DNA of 64,000 nt from the NCBI RefSeq assembly GCF_037975245.1, contig NC_092565.1, positions 18,083,999 through 18,147,998 on the forward strand, read 5' to 3'. This document shows, piece by piece, positions 12,701 through 22,345 of this stretch (the stretch's first letter is position 1; every line of letters starts with the position of its first letter). The notes below the pieces were generated by a model. The model saw only the letters and a program-made list of their open reading frames with translations. It was not told the origin of the DNA and did no database searches. Made by a program: the position numbers and the translations under genes. The DNA is from Apostichopus japonicus. Its lineage: Eukaryota > Echinodermata > Holothuroidea > Aspidochirotida > Stichopodidae.

Positions 12701-15700
12701 TGGTCACTTATGTTAAATGTTTCTCCATATTTGAACCGTTTTAACCGGCTTTTAGAGTTAAGTCCAGGATGTCCGGGATGTTCCAGATAATTTTTGAAAT
12801 ACTGGATATTAATAGCAAAACAGTTGATAAGGTTTAGTTGTCAACTTTCACATCAAATGTTACAAAGAAAGGAATGTTTTTCAGCTTTCCTATTTCGATT
12901 TTGTATATGTAGTTCTGAACCAAAAAAAATTCCAGGTAATGAAAAAAGAAGAACCCAAGTAGAAAAATTAACCCCTCGCCAAATAACATTCATATCTTGA
13001 AAAGTAAAAAAGTATAGTAGAGAGTAATTGGTTTGATGAATGAATGACTGTTATTTTAAGCAATGCTTCTTAGGTTTGATAAACCCATTGTTGTCTGCCA
13101 GTCAAACTCAAAATGCTGATTTTAGGTCAGGAATGTGTTTCCTTGTAAAGAAGAAAACATATGAAAATGTTCAACACATATATACCAAAACATTTGTATT
13201 TGGAGATGTATTTCTTAACCTTAGCAAAGTGAAATAATTTGTTCTGAAAATTGCATTCATATTTGACTGGCTACAGTAGCTTAAGTTTGACAATATCTTT
13301 GCGACAGTTATAAAGGAAGCAAAGTTGAGAAGATTAATTACTCAACAATGCTCGTTTGAATAATTACTTAACGATGCTTGTTTCATAGTAAACCCATTTA
13401 TCCGTTGCCTTGTAGATGCTATAGCCAAAGAGGGTTGTATCATTTTCTTCTTGTTCGATATTACTGAAGCAACGTTCTTCTAGTGTAGATGTTATAGCCA
13501 AAGAGGGTCGTATTATTTTCTTCGTGTTCGATATTACTGAAGCAACGTTCTTCAAGTGAAGTGTGCATACTTATTACTGTATCTTAAAGCTATGTAATCT
13601 TCGCTTCTCATAGGGATGGAAGACAGAGTAGATGAAACTAGAGTCCAAGGTTACAGTCGCATAGGTGACAATTCCGTTCTTAGATTCAAAGCTTAATTAA
13701 AATAAAATCTGGGTATAAAACTGGTGAACGACACACAGACTTTATTAATCTTGTTTTGAGTAAGTACTTCTCTTACAATATGATTATTTGTAAAGATTTT
13801 TTTAAGCAGTTTTATTTTGCACGAATGCAGAGTCCGAATTCAATACATCATTTTGAGATTAGCAGGTTTAAAGCTTAAGCTTAAGATTCAAAGCTTAATT
13901 AAAATAAAATCTGGGTATAAAACCGGTGAACGACACACGTTCTTAGATTCAAAGCTTAATTAAAATAAAATCTGGGTATAAAACCGGTGAACGACACACA
14001 GACTTTATTAATCTTGTTTTGAGTAAGTACTTCTCTTACAATATGATTATTTGTAAAGATTTTTTTAAGCAGTTTTATTTTGCACGAATGCAGAGTCCGA
14101 ATTCAATACATCATTTTGAGATTAGCAGGTTTATCTCTTCTGTTATTCAGAGCCGGATGAGCTGAAAGATCTTGTCACCCAAATAAGGACCTTAGAAAAG
14201 GCTCTTGGGGGCACTTTTAAAGAAATGAGGGCTTGTGAATTACCAACTTTCAACAAGGTTAGTGAGCTACTTGTTACTTTTGCGTCACAATAAATAATTA
14301 AAAGTAGACTATTGTACATACTCTAGTTATAAGTGAATAAACTTGAGCAATTGGTAAAACATATACAAAACATAAGAAAAAGGGGGGGGTGAAGAGAAAA
14401 AACAATGTATAAATCTTTCTCAATGTGTTTTGACAAAGGCCTAGGCTTCCAATGTACAGTATTACCAATGGGGTACCAGATTTCCCTCTTGGCTCACTAC
14501 AATGCATTAGGCTTGTCTTTATAACCTCTAGGAGGATGTTTAAGGGGGGTGTTTAACAATTTGACCACATTTTATTTTAAATGTTGCTGAGTTTGTAACT
14601 ATTGCGCCATATCTCATTTGGGTAGCAATTGAGCAAACCTTTTGAGAAGGTTCTGATAGCAGAAAAAGATAAAAACTCTGCAGGAGAGCAAACCAGAACT
14701 ATCAATGTTCTCCTATGCTATGAGCATATTAGGTCTTATCAAATGTGTAGATTTATGTAGTCCATCATCTAACATCTCTGAATGAAAGTGAATTCCCTGA
14801 TCAGATATGAATAAGAACTTAATGCTGGACAACAACTTATGTGCAATGTGAGGAATTTGTAGAACATTATCTGAGTACTCAACAGAATGCATTACCTGAA
14901 GATGTGACAGTCTGGACTCAGAAGTTTTGTAAACATTTCCCACAGTACAAGTTTATATCGTCATAACATCATAATTTTGGGTTGTTTGTTCAGAATTCCA
15001 CCGTAAAACTAGAGTTTGGTGAACTGGGTGGTCCTTTTGCCATTTGTACAGTCTTCTGGGGCAGACGTTATTAACTTGTTCACTTTGTACAGAAATCATC
15101 TACAGAACTATGGAGCAATGGTCATTCAAGAACATTTGTTACCCGTAAGATATACATTCAGAACATTGTTGAGTATGACCTCTTGGCAATAACTTTAGAG
15201 ACAATATGCTGAGTGGTACATTGATTAGCAATGTGTCTGAAGTCCCTGGGGTAGATGGTGACCATGGGGCCAGGGGTGGGGGGTTGGGGGAGCAGACAGT
15301 GTGGAGGTATGCATGATACATAGAAGTGTTTATTTGACTACAGATCAATGTCCTTAACAAAACATGCAAAAATATGCAAATATCACGTTGACATATCAGA
15401 TAAAGAGACATATGAAGTGGAGTGAGTAATCCAAATCCACAAACTCTGTATAACATCTGATGTTGTCTCGTTTTCAATTGTTAAAGTGTACACGTTAGTC
15501 TCATCTACATCTCAATAAGCGGAAAATCAACACGTATGTAAGAGTTTGGCAAAACTGGTCGATCGAGAGAGAAGTTGTGATATGTGCTTATATGGATATT
15601 TGGCAAGAAACAACAGTGCAGTCAAAACAAAACCTTTGCTCTGATAAAGGTTCTAGATTCAATTTCAGGTGAATTTTTCATCTTTTGTTTTCTTTTTCAG

Positions 15701-15886
15701 TTGGGGAAGAGTTTGGTAGCTGCTAGAGACATTCCATCCGGTGCTGAAATTTCTGCAGACATGCTAGCCGTCAAAGTGGCTGAACCCAAGGGTATCGCTC
15801 CAGAAACTATATCCAGCCTCATTGGCATGCGTGCCACTCGGGCAATCGATTTTGATGACAGTATAAGAGAGGGTGATGTTGTGTAA
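6660..15886 (+). CDS. NANS: Sialic acid synthase (N-acetylneuraminate-9-phosphate synthase), 7 exons
   Basis: Cytosolic enzyme condensing phosphoenolpyruvate with ManNAc-6-phosphate (or ManNAc) to give Neu5Ac-9-P or a related nonulosonate. Seven exons (6660-6791, 7261-7476, 8154-8306, 10148-10249, 12508-12667, 14151-14257, 15701-15886) join in frame through GT-AG introns to 351 codons plus TAA, against 359 in human. Residues about 1-270 form the NeuB TIM barrel, with IAEIGQNHQGD near 22-32, KVGSGDTNN, SSGMQSMD, LQCTSAYPL, IGYSGHESG and ERHITMDKTWKGSDH. The last exon is the C-terminal SAF (antifreeze-like) domain, with LGKSLVA and VKVAEPKG. The ATG at 6660 matches the conserved MPLE start of vertebrate NANS. 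All introns are phase 0 except intron 5 (phase 1). The C-terminus is slightly shorter than in vertebrates. No promoter element or upstream noncoding exon is identified. All family motifs are intact, so the gene is probably functional. Confidence 0.97.
7261..7476 (+). CDS. NANS: NANS exon 2
   Basis: 72 codons between a TTGCAG acceptor and the donor GTGTGA (weak, but GT). It starts DAGADCAKFQKSEL and ends TASGMDE, very close to vertebrate NANS. Phase 0 at both ends. Confidence 0.95.
8154..8306 (+). CDS. NANS: NANS exon 3
   Basis: 51 codons after a pyrimidine-rich TTTTCAG acceptor, with donor GTAACA. It contains VPFFKVGSGDTNN and GRPMVVSSGMQSMD of the NeuB barrel. Confidence 0.95.
8405..9062 (-). 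mobile_element. LINE 3' fragment in NANS intron 3
   Basis: The minus strand reads as the C-terminal part of a non-LTR reverse transcriptase: KLVHDLV, then DYC(K/N)S with ISKLQ downstream, then VLHWLPIQQRI near 8880 and a Pro-rich LPPRYLSELL-like block. It ends at an ATT microsatellite tail (8409-8430). The stretch AGCACTTT..GAGTGCCTTACAC just before the tail resembles a repeat 3' end common in marine invertebrates. It carries stops and no full ORF, so it is a dead, 5'-truncated insertion lying antisense in the intron. Confidence 0.75.
10148..10249 (+). CDS. NANS: NANS exon 4
   Basis: 34 codons (VYKILKDKGADFCFLQC to LRVIE) after a TTTTGTCAG acceptor, with a strong GTGAGT donor. It contains LQCTSAYPLNPEDV, conserved in the sialic acid synthase family. 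Confidence 0.95.
10947..11883. mobile_element. Probable TIR element in NANS intron 4
   Basis: The ends are inverted: TAGTGCTGATAGTCG at 10947-10961 against CGACTATCAGCACTG at 11869-11883, with further TAATCG/CGATTA words inside both ends. Length is 937 bp with no coding frame, so it is a non-autonomous DNA transposon if real. I could not find a clean target-site duplication (flanks ATGCACAT and AATGTACC), so the boundaries and class are uncertain. Confidence 0.5.
12508..12667 (+). CDS. NANS: NANS exon 5
   Basis: 53 codons plus one base, after an AATGAAG acceptor preceded by a T-rich tract, with donor GTAGGT. It carries IGYSGHESG and ERHITMDKTWKGSDHEASL, including the His residues conserved for metal and substrate binding in NeuB enzymes. 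This is the only phase 1 junction in the gene. Confidence 0.95.
13412..13557. repeat. Tandem 73-bp duplication in NANS intron 5
   Basis: Two adjacent copies (13412-13484, 13485-13557) of a 73-bp segment starting GTAGATG.TATAGCC, differing at about five positions. They are preceded by two copies of a unit of about 26 bp ending TTTGAATA/TTTCATA (about 13336-13387). No coding meaning is seen. Confidence 0.9.
13676..14133. repeat. 195-bp direct duplication ending at NANS exon 6 acceptor
   Basis: A 195-bp block occurs at 13676-13870 and again at 13939-14133, nearly identical. A third partial copy of about 56 bp (13883-13938) covers only its first part. The second full copy ends 17 bp before exon 6. 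Each full copy ends in ATTAGCAGGTTTA and so contains an AG that could act as a decoy acceptor. Confidence 0.93.
14151..14257 (+). CDS. NANS: NANS exon 6
   Basis: 107 bp after the acceptor TCTGTTATTCAG, starting with two bases that complete a Glu codon with exon 5, then 35 codons (PDELKDLV to PTFNK), with donor GTTAGT. It encodes the linker between the TIM barrel and the SAF domain. The upstream 195-bp duplication nearly touches its acceptor. Confidence 0.94.
15701..15886 (+). CDS. NANS: NANS exon 7 with stop
   Basis: 61 codons plus TAA after a TTTCTTTTTCAG acceptor. It encodes the SAF/antifreeze-like domain: LGKSLVAARDIPSG, ADMLAVKVAEPKG and IGMRATRAI. It ends GDVV, several residues short of the lysine-rich vertebrate C-terminus. 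Confidence 0.95.
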   Translation: MGKSLVAARDIPSGAEISADMLAVKVAEPKGIAPETISSLIGMRATRAIDFDDSIREGDVV

Positions 15887-16908
15887 CAATACTCAGCCAT
15901 TGTATTCTTGATATGACTTGAATGATGTTTCATTGATTTACAAAATTAATTTCTGTTAAACAGATCCATCCACTTTTCTCAGAGTCTTTGTGTTGCTATA
16001 TCATCGTTCTGATAAGAATGATTTGGTTTGGCTTTTGATATGTTTCTTAATTTTCAGGAATTGCACTATAAAAATATGCTGAAATTTATCCTTAATCTTA
16101 AATTTGGTACTTAATCCTAAATTTTGCTGACGAAATCAGCTCCTTATTCCAGGTCAATATATGAAAATGTATTGTTTTAAAATTTCTAATAACTCAGAAG
16201 ATAACCATCATCTTGGCGTCACATCAACAGCATGGTACCGACAAATAATTCAGACAGTTGTCCTTAAAACTTTCTTGTTGCAGTATAAAAAATGTTACTT
16301 GAGATCACAAATGTAGTCAGAATCTTGTATTTTACTAACAGATTTCGTCTTGTGCTGCTTTAATCGGCTTTCCGCCAACCTAGGTAGTCTCGCTTTTGAG
16401 TGCTGACTTTGAACCACTGCACTTAAAGTCAATGAGGGTAACCACGATGGAATGGTACTACAGTAAGTCTTACATGCAGGCTAAAACCGTGTTATTTTTA
16501 GCAATGGTGTATTAAAGCACAAAGCAGTGATTTCAAGTAATGGTAGTCACAAATTATCAGCTTTTTCCTGCTCCAAAAGATTTATTTTAGATCTGATCAG
16601 ACTCTCCCAAGTCTCACTATCTGGTATGTATTCAGATTTTTATGCTCCATGTTATTAAATTGTTACAAATATTTCCATGGTAAAAGTAAAGCGTTATGTA
16701 GATGACAGTTATGATGAAAATCAGAACTTGCATTTATAAGCCAGTATTGTTTTTCATTTTTCTCCGGTTATTAAAGGATTATATGATAAAGATATCATGT
16801 TATCAAATAATGAAGTCATTTAATACCCCTTCATGTTAAATTTAAAGATTGGAAAGGCTGTTAAATGGGCAGTATGAATATTCATGAATGAACTATATTT
16901 ACCATGTT
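15887..16908. other. NANS 3' untranslated and flanking sequence
   Basis: AT-rich sequence following the NANS stop codon. No further coding exon is recognised. I see no convincing AATAAA close to the stop; the first clear AATAAA on this strand is at 17756, beyond a transposon, so the polyadenylation site is undetermined. Confidence 0.5.
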
Positions 16909-17318
16909 CAGGGATGTGCCTAGGATTTTTGAAAGTGCTCAGATGCCAAATGCTGGCACTTGTGTAGCTTTTTAAGCACATACACAAGTACTAGTTTTGC
17001 TAACAATTGACATTTTTAAATTTTTTTTAGTGAAATATATTACGTAGCCTACCTGGTAAAAGTTATTAGTTTGTTTCAAAGAGATTTTACAAGGGACCGA
17101 TTGAGAGCCGTAAGTAATGTTTCTCGCATGTGTAAACTGATGCATTATTAGTCTGTATGATTTTGGCATAGGCTAGGCCCAATTTATGTTGAATATATTG
17201 TTAGGAATGTCGGGATTTTAGATGAAAATAGTGCTGGGCGGGATTCACGATTTTTAAGACAGTGCTGGGCGGTAATTTTTAGTGCTGGGCGGTGCCGCCC
17301 AGCGTGGGCACATCCCTG
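16909..17318. mobile_element. 410-bp MITE with 12-bp TIRs
   Basis: Perfect 12-bp terminal inverted repeats, CAGGGATGTGCC at the left and GGCACATCCCTG at the right, flanked by the 6-bp direct repeat CATGTT (16903-16908 and 17319-17324). Internally three TGCTGGGCGG repeats lie near the right end. There is no coding frame. CAGGG termini recall hAT-type elements, but a 6-bp duplication is shorter than the usual 8 bp. Confidence 0.85.
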
Positions 17319-19098
17319 CATGTTTCACAGCAGCATGTTGTTTGCACCATTTACAGATACTATGGAAAAGACTCATAATTCAAGATTAACGAACCCCTCC
17401 TCACCTGATCCTTTGCATAATTGGAAAAACAATATTGTTATTAAATCTCCAAATCGATTAACATAGATCATTTTTTCGCCAGTGTGTGTATTTATGGTAT
17501 GATCCAGTTAGAGGAAGGTGTTGGTGTACTTTCTGCATATTGTCTCTGTACTTTAGATACACAGATGATTGCTCAACAACCGATAACCATAGTCATATGT
17601 TAATGTTTTATCTAAACTTGCGTCCCTACAGTCCTGCAATGAAAACATGCACTTTAAAAGACCTCTACAGGAACGCACAGTTTTAATGACCCCCGACAAA
17701 CATTTGCTTGTGCGCAACGGGGGCCTATAGTGATGATATGTGTATAGTGTGCACAAATAAATCAAATCATGAAAGCTGTAACTAAGTATACAACGATAAA
17801 AGTTATTGTCCAATTCTAGAAGTTAGGCGGTAGACTAGTTACAAGCTGTTGCATTTAAACAACAACATCCTGTGTTCATTGTGCACTACAAATGCAAGAA
17901 TGTTTGCAGACAATGGTAAGGGCTATTAGCCAATCAACTCACAGGAAATTTGGAAACTACCAACGACTATATTTAGCATGAAAATCTCTGTAATGGAAAT
18001 GTTGTTTACTCTGTACTTGCGGTTGATGGTTATGATTTATTTGTATTCAAACAAATTCAATCATCTGTACAAAAGATTGGAATTTTGGTTTCTTTTGGGA
18101 ACAAGTTGTGGTTTTTTTGGAAAAGAAAGAAAGGAATGCGTTGTGAAAAATTGTTATGTATTCCATAGGCCTAACTGTGAGTGTGTGTACTTGTGGTTTG
18201 TTTCCTCCAAAATGTATGCCCGACGGAACCAATTTGAAGGTTTTGCAGTCCTTGGCTAAAAGATTGCGTCCCAGATGCAGAATACTGCGTTGGTAACAAT
18301 GCTGTACTTTACAGTTCTGTCCCAAATTTTCTCAAAGCCTATCTCCATTAGACTAGTCAACATATAAGAGTAAGACTTAAGCCTCAGGCCGATATCTATT
18401 AACCATATAGTCATATATTTTATCTATTTCCCTTTCCAAGAAATTCATGATACTTCACCTAACATAATACCGTCATGGTGACATGGTTTCGATCTCTTTG
18501 CAAGGGGCCCGGAGTTACGAGTGGATTTAACTGTTCGGTTTTTTCGTACCCAGACTCTGTTCTGGGTGACTTTTCTTAAAGAAAATATCAATATTGTGTT
18601 GTTTTAGTCAAAGTGTTTCATTTCACTGTCATGGTCTCACAGTCCAGATGTAAAGGGGGAGCTGTCGCTGAAAGAATGAGTTGGGGTGAAATAACCGTTA
18701 GTTTTCGTGACCGGGGTCAGTCTAGGGGCAAATTTCTTCAAAGTATGACATCTGACTAATTTCTTTTCATAAAGACAATAACCCACCTGATATCATTCGA
18801 AGAAGATCAGCAGTCTTCGGCTGACGAGTAGTTCTATAGCAATAGCTAATATTTCCTTTTTTTTTATCAGGTGCTTTTTTCTTATAAGTACATTTTGTTT
18901 GTTTCTTCTTTCTCTGCAATATAAATTCATTTCTTATCAAATCTCAATATTGATGTCCTTTTGTCTAGTTTGATTTATATAAAACACCTCAACTTGCCCA
19001 GCAGTTCGATTTCCGTTTTGTAGATGAAATTTAGCCTTCTCATCTTATAAGAGTGCTGTAAAACGAACGCAAGTGTGATGGTAATGGTAACATTGGAA
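17319..19098. other. Intergenic, no feature recognised
   Basis: Short unrelated open frames only. AATAAA at 17756-17761. I see no domain, RNA gene or clear repeat boundary. Confidence 0.5.
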
Positions 19099-19153
19099 AG
19101 GACATTGAAAATGTTTAGGACATTGCAAAATGTTTAGGACATTGCAAAATGCG
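19099..19153. repeat. 18-19 bp tandem repeat, three copies
   Basis: Three successive copies of AGGACATTG(A/C)AAAATGTTT, the last one incomplete. Confidence 0.85.
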
Positions 19154-19214
19154 ACGGACAAAGAGAAATGAAATTGGCAGATAAAAGGTAGTGTAAATTA
19201 TCAAAAAACAATCC

Positions 19215-19564
19215 CAAGGGCGTAGGAACCGGGGGGGCTGGGGGCGCCAGCCCCCCCAGTGAAAAATGTGGAGGGGCGGAAGTATCATTCCGCCCCCCGG
19301 TTCGAAAGTCAGAAAACCCCTTTTTCATTTCCAAATGAGAAAAAAAATCTCATTTTGAGCACCAAATTGCATCTAAGACCAGGAGAAAATACAAAATTAA
19401 GTTTACAAAATGGAGTGGGTGTTGAAGTGTGCTATATTGCACCAAATTGCATCTGAGGCCACCTGGAAATGCAAAAAAATACCCCCTCCCCTTAGACCCC
19501 TCCACCAGGCCGGCTATCAGTCTTCAGCCCCCCCCCCACTCAAAAGTACCTTCCTACGCCACTG
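19215..19564. mobile_element. 350-bp hAT-like MITE
   Basis: The left end CAAGGGCGTAGGA and the right end TCCTACGCCACTG are imperfect 13-bp inverted repeats (inferred ancestor CAGTGGCGTAGGA). They are flanked by a perfect 8-bp target duplication AACAATCC at 19207-19214 and 19565-19572. An 8-bp duplication and CAGTGG termini are characteristic of hAT elements. The inside has G and C runs and no transposase. Confidence 0.9.
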
Positions 19565-19797
19565 AACAATCCATAATGGTAACAAACATTGTCATATAAA
19601 GTTGAAAACAACTTCAATGGACGTGCCAGCATCGTTACAGCTTACAACTGCTTCGCCTGCATGGCTGCAGTTGTGAAGGAGTTGTGACTACCGACAAGTA
19701 ATGACGTTTTGTCGCCGGAGCACCTCTGTGTCAGCAATGTGTATATATCCTGTTCGGGGGGGGGGGGTAGGAAGCTTCCATAAAGTAGAGGGGGCTG

Positions 19798-21099
19798 CAG
19801 GGGCGTATCCAGGATTTTCCAATAGGGGGGCGTCAGGCATGAATGATCGCCGTCCTGGGGGATGGGTCTAAGGGGGGTGGACAATTTTTGCTTTCGAAGA
19901 AGGGCTGAAATGCAAAATGGTGCCATATGCATGGGCGGCGATCCGTACTTCCGAGTGGGGGGGGGGGGATATGACCTTGTTGACTATCTAAGCGTAGCGC
20001 CACCATGAGTTGGCGCGAAGCGTACAAGAAAATTCTGGGATTAACAAACCCTCTAGATGGCCGGAAACGGCACTTCCCGAGGTTTCCAAGCGGCATATAC
20101 CCAACTTTAAAATAGGGATGTCATGTCCGAAATATCTCATAATCAGGATCCAAAATACTTTTTTTTTGTAATTTCGGGTGTTATTTTGGGAAAATTGCCC
20201 CTGTCAATCTTGTTTCAGGCGCAACGTTAGAATGTTCGAGAGCTCTTATATTATTCGATGAAGAAAATGACCTCATGCAGGCTATTATAGGCCTATACAC
20301 ATGCAATACACAATTACACATAGTTACATTACTAGGTACCGATTGCTAGGGCATTCAGGTGAAACGTGTATTAAGCATTACCCTGATAACATGAGATTCT
20401 CAGCTGTTCGAGGGAACATGTACGTGTGTAGGCCTACTATAGGGCCTATATGAATACTATGAGGGTGCATATATGTACTATATCAATACCGTGGGCGCAA
20501 TAATACATTTTGTTGTTATAGGGCCAATGAAGCCTACAGTCAACTATTCTTGCTTTATAAAGACGCTTTATTTGAAAAGATCGCACTGCGTTTATGGTAG
20601 GCGAGAAATGAAGCTAAAAAAGAGCCGTACATTAACGATGATGCATAAATGTAGGCATGAAAATATTCTTATCCCTGGCATTTGGTGGGAGGGATATGGT
20701 GTATTACATCCTCTCCACCCATTTTCATGGGGGGATATATCCCCCCTTCCCCCCCCCCCCAGGATCGCCGCCCATGGCCATATGTGATCCATTTTTCGAC
20801 CTTAATAATAAGCAACATTTCCAGTAAATATGGACACAAAATACACAATTTAGTATGGCTGTCATGTCACTTAGTGTTTATAGTGATAATACAAACACAA
20901 TTAGCATCTATGTTTCTAAAACTATTATGCCGCCGAACTTCGCCAGAACCTTTTTTTGGCAAACAAAAAATAAAGCATACGGGAGGGGGGGGGGGTTGAG
21001 CGATCACCGACATCTCACATAAAGGTCGTCATCAATTTTTTTTTTTTTTTTTTTGGTGACGGCCAATAGGGGGGCGCGCGCCCCCTGGATACGCCCCTG
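19798..21099. mobile_element. hAT-like element carrying a nested insertion
   Basis: Inverted ends CAGGGGCGTATCCAGG (19798-19813) and CCTGGATACGCCCCTG (21084-21099), flanked by GGGCTG on both sides (19792-19797, 21100-21105). A second element with its own target duplication lies inside at 19930-20776, so the original insertion was about 450 bp. No transposase. Its terminal repeats match those of the 28588-30727 element, so the two belong to one family. Confidence 0.88.
19930..20776. mobile_element. Nested 847-bp hAT-like MITE
   Basis: The 15-bp termini CATGGGCGGCGATCC and GGATCGCCGCCCATG are perfect inverted repeats, flanked by a perfect 8-bp duplication GCCATATG (19922-19929, 20777-20784). 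Removing it restores a continuous host element. Near the left end, about 19990-20085, it carries in reverse orientation the CGCCAAC..GTGGCGCT module shared with other MITEs of this window. Confidence 0.93.
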
Positions 21100-21704
21100 G
21101 GGCTGGCACAACATCAGAGGGGCACTTTCTCATTTCACAACCACCATTCGTTATGCTATAAACCTATACACACCGGCCAATGTGTTAGTATGCTATCAAT
21201 ACTATTTATTGAGATTGTTTATTGTTAACCGTGCTACAAAAAAAAAAGATATGGGATGCCATTTTAAAAATAGCATGTACAGACTAAAAATAAATAATTA
21301 AAATAAAATATTAAATTAACAAAGGCTTAAGATATCCAAAAGACAGTTCTCCATCAAAGGGGCACATTTTATTTGCCAGTAGGGCACACTTGCTGTTTTG
21401 GAAATAAAACCCCCTCCCTCCGGCTCCTACCTCATGGCCACGAACCGTATGCACAAAGACGACTACAACGTAGTTCTTATCCTTTCTATGATTCGTCATA
21501 ACTTGTTGTTGCACGAACAGCATGTTATGAAGCTCAGCCAGAATTGGACGTGATACGCGCTTCCTATAAAGTGGGGGTGGCACGTGCCCCCCCCCCCCCT
21601 CGCTCCTACCCCCTGATCCTGTTCCACTCCTAGAAAAACACCGACGTGAGGGCATCATCAGCTCCAGTAGAGCCAAACTGGAGACACACTTATATGTGCA
21701 TCTG

Positions 21705-21804
21705 CCATGTTCCAACAATTATCACAAACAGTACAAGGAAAATATCCACTATTGCCAGCCCTCTCGTTGCCACCTCGAAGTCGAATTTGTCCATCATGTC
21801 AAAT
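21705..21804 (-). pseudogene. Relic of an SRCR exon 5' part
   Basis: The minus strand from 21804 reads as the start of an SRCR exon of the kind at 33746 and 34878. It has a preserved TATCAG acceptor, then GATGGACAAATTCG, CTTCGAGGTGGCAA and further text matching the GRVEIF and TVCDD positions across a small deletion. It is frame-broken and lacks the 3' two thirds. Confidence 0.7.
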
Positions 21805-22061
21805 CTGATAGAAATATATTGAACAAAAAATACGATAGCAAGAATAAACGTTTGGAATTCCGGCCAGTATGCATGTTACAAACTATAGAATAATACGTGA
21901 AATAACTCGGTACAATCTGAGCACATTCAGGTTCAGAAAAACGGAAAGATTGTGTTTAAAATAACATATAAAGTATATTGAAGTCATACTGTGAGCGGAC
22001 ACCTCTCGATCTCCATTACTGAAAGAAAGTCATAACAATTCTGTAGTATTTGATAACTTAC

Positions 22062-22345
22062 AATTACAGCTGACGCTTGCGTCTTCATAATGAATACAGT
22101 CATGTTGGGATGTATACAAACACTCGAAGATGACGTCTTCTGATCCACTGCATTCTACTTCTTCTAAGTGTATATCTCCTGCTCATACCATACCATAGTA
22201 AGCCTCACTAAAGACCTTTACAGCTCCGGAGAAACATTGTTGACAGCAAACTACATCAGCATCTGCTAAATCCCATCCGTCGTCACAATTAACATATTTC
22301 AACTCTTCCAGCTCTTCCATTTCTGTCCCTTAGCCGGATTTGTCC
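22062..22345 (-). pseudogene. Decayed SRCR exon
   Basis: Nearly full-length minus-strand copy of the SRCR4b exon at 34567-34878, matching at long stretches, with frameshifts, a damaged SWGTVC region and a preserved donor (TGTAAGTTATC). Similarity continues at least 70 bp into the downstream flank (21985-22061 against 34490-34566), so it arose by segmental duplication and not by retroposition. It lies beyond the 3' end of gene A and probably marks a fourth, mostly lost SRCR gene. Confidence 0.82.
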
